Shown one piece after another: positions 6,999 to 10,607 of a DNA stretch of 10,607 nucleotides (within the stretch, counting starts at the first letter, position 1; each line of letters starts with the position of its first letter). Below the pieces are notes generated by a model, which had not been told where the DNA came from, did not search any database, and saw only the letters and a list, made by a program, of their open reading frames with translations. Location of the stretch: the NCBI GenBank assembly GCA_946885545.1, contig CAMPGP010000050.1, forward strand, positions 1-10,607. The letters are read 5' to 3'. The position numbers were made by a program, and so were the translations under genes. Source of the DNA: an uncultured Altererythrobacter sp. (GTDB taxonomy: Bacteria; Pseudomonadota; Alphaproteobacteria; Sphingomonadales; Sphingomonadaceae).

Positions 6999-8021
6999 AT
7001 GGACAGGAAGAAGCTGGTTCTGCTGCTCGGCGCGCTGGTCATCGCGATCGGCACGGCCCTGATGGCTCGCAGCATGTTTGCCGGGGCTTCCGCCCCGCAG
7101 GTCGAGGCCGCGACGCCGGTTCCGCAGGGGCCCAAGGTCCTCGTGGCGCAGCGCGCGCTACCGACCGGTACGATCATCACCGCCGACGCGGTTGGCTTCC
7201 AGATGTGGCCCGAGGAGCTCGTCCAGGACGCCTACTTCCTCGACGGTGAATCGGACCTCACCAAGCTGCTCGGAACCGTCGTTCGCCATCCGGTCACCGC
7301 AGGTGAGCCGGTGACGCAGGGCTCACTCGTGGCGCCTGGCGACCGCGGCTTCCTCGCCGCGGCTCTCGGCCCGGGCATGCGCGCGGTCACCGTTCCGGTT
7401 TCGGCCAAGACCGGCGTCGCCGGCTTCGTCTTCCCCGGAGATCGCGTGGACATGGTGCTCACCCAGACCGTGAAAGGTGACGAGGGTCAGTCGCTCAAGG
7501 CTTCCGAAACCATCCTGCGCAACCTGCGCGTGCTGGCAACCGACCAGTCGACGACCCAGGAAACGGTGGAGGGCAAGACCGTCGTCCGCGCTTTCCGCAC
7601 AGTGACGCTCGAAGTCACGCCCAAGATCGCCGAAAAGGTCTCGGTCGCGCAGACCATCGGCACGCTCAGCCTCTCGCTCCGCTCCATCGCCGACAGCCAG
7701 TCGGAGCTCGAGCGCGCGATCGCCGCGGGCGACATCAAGGTTCCCGACGATGCCACGCCCGAGGAAGAGGAGAAGCTTCTCCGCCAGGCGATGGCCCGTC
7801 CGATCGACCAGGGCACGACGTTCGTGACCGGCGGCGACGTGTCTCGCTTCCAGCGCTCGTCGATGCCGGCCTCGCGCCCCGCGAACTACGCGCCGCCCTC
7901 GATGGGTGTGCCGAGCACGGCCCAGGCGAGCGGCGAGGCTCCGGCCCCCGTCCGCTCCGGGCCGACCGTCCGCGTGACCCGCGGCAAGACCACGGTCGAA
8001 GTACCGGTCGGGAAGGAATGA
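6999..8021 (+). CDS. cpaB: Flp pilus assembly protein CpaB/RcpC
   Basis: CpaB is a periplasmic or inner-membrane-anchored protein of the Tad secretion system, thought to work with the secretin CpaC. The 340-residue protein begins with a basic MDRKK and a hydrophobic segment (about 6-23) that is a signal anchor or signal peptide. A SAF domain follows at about 43-110 (starting PKVLVAQRALPTGTIIT), then the RcpC/CpaB domain at about 124-235 (PGMRAVTVPVSAKTGVAGFV and PGDRVDMVLTQ are typical). The last 60 or so residues are rich in Pro, Ala and Ser (SSMPASRPANYAPPSMGVP) and probably disordered, ending in a short charged segment. The ATG at 6999 is chosen because the signal segment begins there. Its stop codon lies within the region of the first possible cpaC start. 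Confidence 0.95.
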   Translation: MDRKKLVLLLGALVIAIGTALMARSMFAGASAPQVEAATPVPQGPKVLVAQRALPTGTIITADAVGFQMWPEELVQDAYFLDGESDLTKLLGTVVRHPVTAGEPVTQGSLVAPGDRGFLAAALGPGMRAVTVPVSAKTGVAGFVFPGDRVDMVLTQTVKGDEGQSLKASETILRNLRVLATDQSTTQETVEGKTVVRAFRTVTLEVTPKIAEKVSVAQTIGTLSLSLRSIADSQSELERAIAAGDIKVPDDATPEEEEKLLRQAMARPIDQGTTFVTGGDVSRFQRSSMPASRPANYAPPSMGVPSTAQASGEAPAPVRSGPTVRVTRGKTTVEVPVGKE

Positions 8022-8088
8022 CATGCGCCGCTACACCGCACACTTCGCCTGTCGCAGCAGCGACACGCATTCGAGGGGCAAGATCATG
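8011..8088 (+). promoter_or_regulatory. Two ribosome binding sites, each serving an in-frame cpaC start
   Basis: GGAAGGA at 8011-8017 lies 5 bases before an ATG at 8023. GAGGGG at 8073-8078 lies 7 bases before the in-frame ATG at 8086. Both spacings are suitable. The second start gives a standard signal peptide and is preferred. The first would add 21 polar residues (MRRYTAHFACRSSDTHSRGK...) in front of it. Confidence 0.55.
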
Positions 8089-9615
8089 AAACGCCGCCTT
8101 ATAGCCACCGCGCTCATGGCCGGTATCGCACTGGCCCCGATCTCGGGCATTCCCGCGAACCTCGCCAACGCGCAGACCGTCGTCAGCCCGACGCAGAGCA
8201 TCGTGCTGTCGATCGGGCGGGGCGAACTGGTCACCGTTCCCGGTTCGATGGCCGACGTGTTCGTCGCCAACGAGGCCGTGGCCGACGTTCAGGTCAAGTC
8301 GCGGCGCCAGCTCTACGTGTTCGGCAAGTCCGGTGGCGAGACCACCGTATATGCCAGCAATTCCGCGGGCGACATCGTGTGGTCCGCGAACATCCGGGTC
8401 GGCTCCAACATCGACAGCATTCCGCAGATGCTGACGCTGGCCATGCCCGAGGCGCAGATCTCTACCGCGACGATGGGCACCAACACGATCCTGCTGACCG
8501 GCACCGTCGCCGCGCCCGAAGACGCCGCGGAGGCCGAGCGCCTCGTCCAGGCCTTCGTGGGCGACGAAATGAACGTGATCAGCCGGCTCAAAATGGCGAC
8601 GCCCCTGCAGGTCAACCTGCAGGTCCGCTTCGCCGAGGTGAGCCGTTCGCTGGTCCGCGCCATCGGCGCCAACCTCGCCAGCTTCGACGGCTCGAGCGGC
8701 TTCAAGTTCGGCGTCACCACCGGCCGCTCGCCCTTCCCGCAATATGCTCCGGGCGGCGGCGTGTTCACCGGCGTGACGGAGGCATCCGAGGGAACGACCG
8801 TCGTGACCGGGATCGAGGGCGGCACCACGCTCTCGGGTCTTGGCCGCTTCCTCGGTCTCGACCTTGCAGGCGCGCTCGATCTCGCAGAGCGTGACGGCTT
8901 GCTGACCACGCTGTCGCAGCCCAATCTCACCGCGCTTTCGGGCGAAACGGCGGAATTCCTCGCTGGTGGCGAATTCCCGATCCCGATCAGCCAGGGTCTC
9001 GGAACTACGGCGATCGAGTATCGCAAGTTCGGCGTCAGTCTGGCCTACACGCCCGTCGTGCTCGCCAATGGACGGATCTCGATCCGTGTGCGGCCCGAAG
9101 TCTCCGAACTGTCGAGCCAGGGGGCGGTGACGCTCAACGGCTTCCAGGTACCGGCGCTCACCATCCGCCGCGCCGAGACGACAGTGGAACTCGGCTCCGG
9201 CCAAAGCTTCATGATCGCGGGCCTGATGAGCAACAGCGCGCAGAACACGATCGACAAGGCGCCGGGCGTCGGCGACGTGCCGATCCTGGGCAACCTGTTT
9301 CGCTCGCGCCAGTTCCGCAAGGGCGAGACCGAGCTGGTGATTGTGGTGACCCCTTATCTGGTCAACCCGGTCAACGACGGCGACATCCGCCTGCCGACCG
9401 ACGGCTTCCACGCCGCGAACGAAGCCGAAAGCCTGCTTGGCTATCAGGACAACGCCGGGGTCAGCGGGGAACAGCGCCCGCGTCCGACCGCGGTCGATCG
9501 CGACGCGCCGCAGCCCGACGTCTCGCAGGTCGATCCGCAGGCCGTGCTGCCCGGATCGCCCAACCGTTCCGAACGCCGCGCCGAAGGCGCTGCACCCGGC
9601 TTCAGCCTGAAGTGA
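8086..9615 (+). CDS. cpaC: Secretin of the Tad/Flp pilus (CpaC/RcpA)
   Basis: CpaC forms the outer-membrane ring through which the Flp pilus passes. From the chosen ATG at 8086 the protein has 509 residues. Residues 1-29 form a signal peptide (MKRRLIATALMAG, cleavage likely after ANA). The pilus-type N-domain spans about 36-106 (SIVLSIGRGELVTVPGSMAD and FGKSGGETTVYA). A BON-like segment follows at about 110-175. The secretin core spans about 255-428, with LSQPNLTALSGETAEFLAGG, FPIPI, YTPVVLANGRISIRVRPEVS, VPALTIRRAETTVELGSGQ and the closing APGVGDVPILGNLFRS and TELVIVVTPYLV motifs. A tail of about 80 residues, rich in Asp, Pro, Gln and Arg, follows. An in-frame ATG at 8023 would add 21 residues before the signal peptide, and it too has a good ribosome binding site. 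The gene lies between cpaB and cpaD in one operon. Confidence 0.95.
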   Translation: MKRRLIATALMAGIALAPISGIPANLANAQTVVSPTQSIVLSIGRGELVTVPGSMADVFVANEAVADVQVKSRRQLYVFGKSGGETTVYASNSAGDIVWSANIRVGSNIDSIPQMLTLAMPEAQISTATMGTNTILLTGTVAAPEDAAEAERLVQAFVGDEMNVISRLKMATPLQVNLQVRFAEVSRSLVRAIGANLASFDGSSGFKFGVTTGRSPFPQYAPGGGVFTGVTEASEGTTVVTGIEGGTTLSGLGRFLGLDLAGALDLAERDGLLTTLSQPNLTALSGETAEFLAGGEFPIPISQGLGTTAIEYRKFGVSLAYTPVVLANGRISIRVRPEVSELSSQGAVTLNGFQVPALTIRRAETTVELGSGQSFMIAGLMSNSAQNTIDKAPGVGDVPILGNLFRSRQFRKGETELVIVVTPYLVNPVNDGDIRLPTDGFHAANEAESLLGYQDNAGVSGEQRPRPTAVDRDAPQPDVSQVDPQAVLPGSPNRSERRAEGAAPGFSLK

Positions 9616-9629
9616 GAGAGGTGACCACC

Positions 9630-10274
9630 ATGCCCAAGGCAATCAATCGCAAGTTCGCAGGTGCCCTCGCCGTCTCGCTCGGACTGTCGCTCGCGGCCTG
9701 TGGCGGGATGCCGCAGAACGCCAGCCTCTATTCGACCAAGCAGCCGGTGGTCGAACGGACCAACTACGCGCTCGACGTGCAGGCGAGTTCCGGCGGCCTG
9801 GCGTTCAACGAACAGCAACGGTTGGCGGACTGGTTCGACGCAATGGACCTGCGCTACGGCGACCGGGTCGCGATCGACGATCCGAGCGCGAGCGGAGCCA
9901 CGCGCGAGGCAGTGGCCAAGCTGGCCGCGCGCCACGGTATCCTGCTGAGCGAAGGCGCGCCGGTCACCGTGGGCTATGTCGAGCCCGGCAATGCCCGCGT
10001 CGTGATCACGCGATCGAGCGCGCACGTGCCCGGATGCCCCGACTGGTCGGCAAAATCTGACATGAACTATACCAACGCCACTTCCCCCGGATACGGCTGC
10101 GCGGTGAACGGGAACATGGCGGCCATGGTCGCCAATCCCGAAGACCTGATCAGCGGCCAGAAGGGCACCGGCGAGACCGTGGTCATGAGCTCGAGCAAGG
10201 CCATCAACAGCTACCGCGAGCAGACGCCGACCGGCGAAGGCGGCCTCGCGCAGACCGGCACCGGAGGAAACTGA
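9630..10274 (+). CDS. cpaD: Tad pilus biogenesis lipoprotein CpaD
   Basis: CpaD is an outer-membrane lipoprotein of the Tad system, thought to help the secretin CpaC. The 214-residue protein has a lipoprotein signal with lipobox LAAC, placing the lipidated cysteine at residue 24. The CpaD domain follows. Its most telling segment lies near the C-terminus: VPGCPDWSAKSDMNYTNATS, then GYGCAVNGNMAAMVANPEDL. The two cysteines in this segment are conserved in the family as I recall it and may form a disulfide. The last 20 or so residues are rich in Gly, Gln and Thr and probably flexible. I chose the ATG at 9630, which has AGAGAGG about 8 bases upstream. A GTG at 9612 in the same frame would overlap the cpaC stop and add six residues, so it is less likely. 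Only 14 bases separate it from cpaC. Confidence 0.93.
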   Translation: MPKAINRKFAGALAVSLGLSLAACGGMPQNASLYSTKQPVVERTNYALDVQASSGGLAFNEQQRLADWFDAMDLRYGDRVAIDDPSASGATREAVAKLAARHGILLSEGAPVTVGYVEPGNARVVITRSSAHVPGCPDWSAKSDMNYTNATSPGYGCAVNGNMAAMVANPEDLISGQKGTGETVVMSSSKAINSYREQTPTGEGGLAQTGTGGN

Positions 10275-10277
10275 GCC

Positions 10278-10607
10278 ATGAACGCGCCCTGGAAACCCAA
10301 CGGCAACCGCGATCCGTTCGCCGCCTTCATCTGCGATGAAGCCGCGCTCGACGTGCTGCGCCCGGTCGTCATCGAAATGGGCTGGCAGCCCGAGAAGTGC
10401 GCCAAGGGCGGACTGCGCAACGCGGTCCAGTCGCTTTCGGTCGCGGCGAGTCCCAACATCCTGCTGGTCGACCTGTCGGAAAGCGGCGATCCGCTCAACG
10501 ACATCAACGCGCTGGCCGAAGTCTGCGAGCCGGGCACGGTGGTCATCGCCGTCGGCCAGGTCAACGACGTGCGCCTTTATCGCGACCTGCTCGCGAGCGG
10601 GATCCAC
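10278..10607 (+). CDS. cpaE: Tad pilus assembly ATPase CpaE, N-terminal part only
   Basis: CpaE is a MinD/ParA-like protein that places the Tad pilus machine in the cell. The window shows 110 residues of about 420. This part corresponds to the degenerate receiver-like domain that precedes the ATPase domain in CpaE proteins. Visible landmarks are FAAFICDEAALDVLRPVV near the start, the strand ILLVDLSESGDPL, with an aspartate where a receiver would be phosphorylated, and VVIAVGQVNDVRLYRDLLAS at the edge. The Walker motifs would lie further right and cannot be seen. The ATG at 10278 has a strong ribosome binding site, GGAGGAA, 8 bases upstream, and follows the cpaD stop by 3 bases. The name relies on the N-domain pattern plus position after cpaD. 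Confidence 0.92.
   Translation, partial: MNAPWKPNGNRDPFAAFICDEAALDVLRPVVIEMGWQPEKCAKGGLRNAVQSLSVAASPNILLVDLSESGDPLNDINALAEVCEPGTVVIAVGQVNDVRLYRDLLASGIH

Noticed and set aside
9612..9629. GTG start for cpaD overlapping the cpaC stop
   Set aside because: The ATG at 9630 has a properly spaced ribosome binding site and gives a normal lipoprotein signal. The six added residues are not signal-like.
7735..9642. 635-codon open frame on the minus strand, antisense to cpaC
   Set aside because: It is fully opposite the well-supported secretin gene, has the same Arg/His/Asp-rich shadow composition, and shows no recognisable motif.
9444..10607. Long open frame on the minus strand, antisense to cpaD and cpaE
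   Set aside because: cpaD and cpaE are clearly coded on the plus strand with good ribosome binding sites. The antisense translation has no domain character.

Overview
The window is high-GC DNA, densely packed with genes on both strands. It looks like an alphaproteobacterium of the Sphingomonadales, most likely an Erythrobacter-like genus. That placement is an inference from the GC-rich codon use, from the ispH-thrB-rnhA gene order and from the cpa-type Tad pilus genes. It was not tested by any search. I count twelve protein genes, two of them cut by the window ends. I see no RNA gene, CRISPR array, insertion sequence, prophage or origin, and no abrupt change in composition that would suggest recent transfer.

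Layout. (1) Minus strand, 1-1742: a small lipoprotein of unknown function, then argS (arginyl-tRNA synthetase), which runs off the left edge. (2) Plus strand, 1813-4232: a tight housekeeping operon of ispH (last step of the MEP isoprenoid pathway), thrB (homoserine kinase) and rnhA (ribonuclease HI). thrB and rnhA overlap at ATGA. (3) Minus strand, 4246-6254: a two-gene unit transcribed towards rnhA. It encodes an alpha/beta hydrolase and a FAD-dependent D-amino-acid-dehydrogenase-like enzyme. (4) Plus strand, 6421-10607: the start of a Tad/Flp pilus operon in the order cpaA, cpaB, cpaC, cpaD, cpaE. It continues past the right edge.

How the genes work together. The Tad genes form one machine: CpaA cleaves prepilin, CpaC forms the outer-membrane channel, CpaD is its lipoprotein partner, CpaB is a periplasmic assembly protein, and CpaE is the MinD-like polarity or localisation ATPase. 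The pilin gene and the motor/platform genes (cpaF, tadB, tadC) are not in view. The other three units share no evident pathway with the pilus genes.

The window holds mostly recognisable families and I do not see a clear new system. The points most worth a second look are: the oxidoreductase, which resembles D-arginine dehydrogenase but appears to lack its guanidinium-binding glutamate; paired hairpins in the cpaB leader, one of which covers part of the ribosome binding site; a hairpin with the rnhA stop codon as its loop; two plausible starts for cpaC; and the unidentified lipoprotein.
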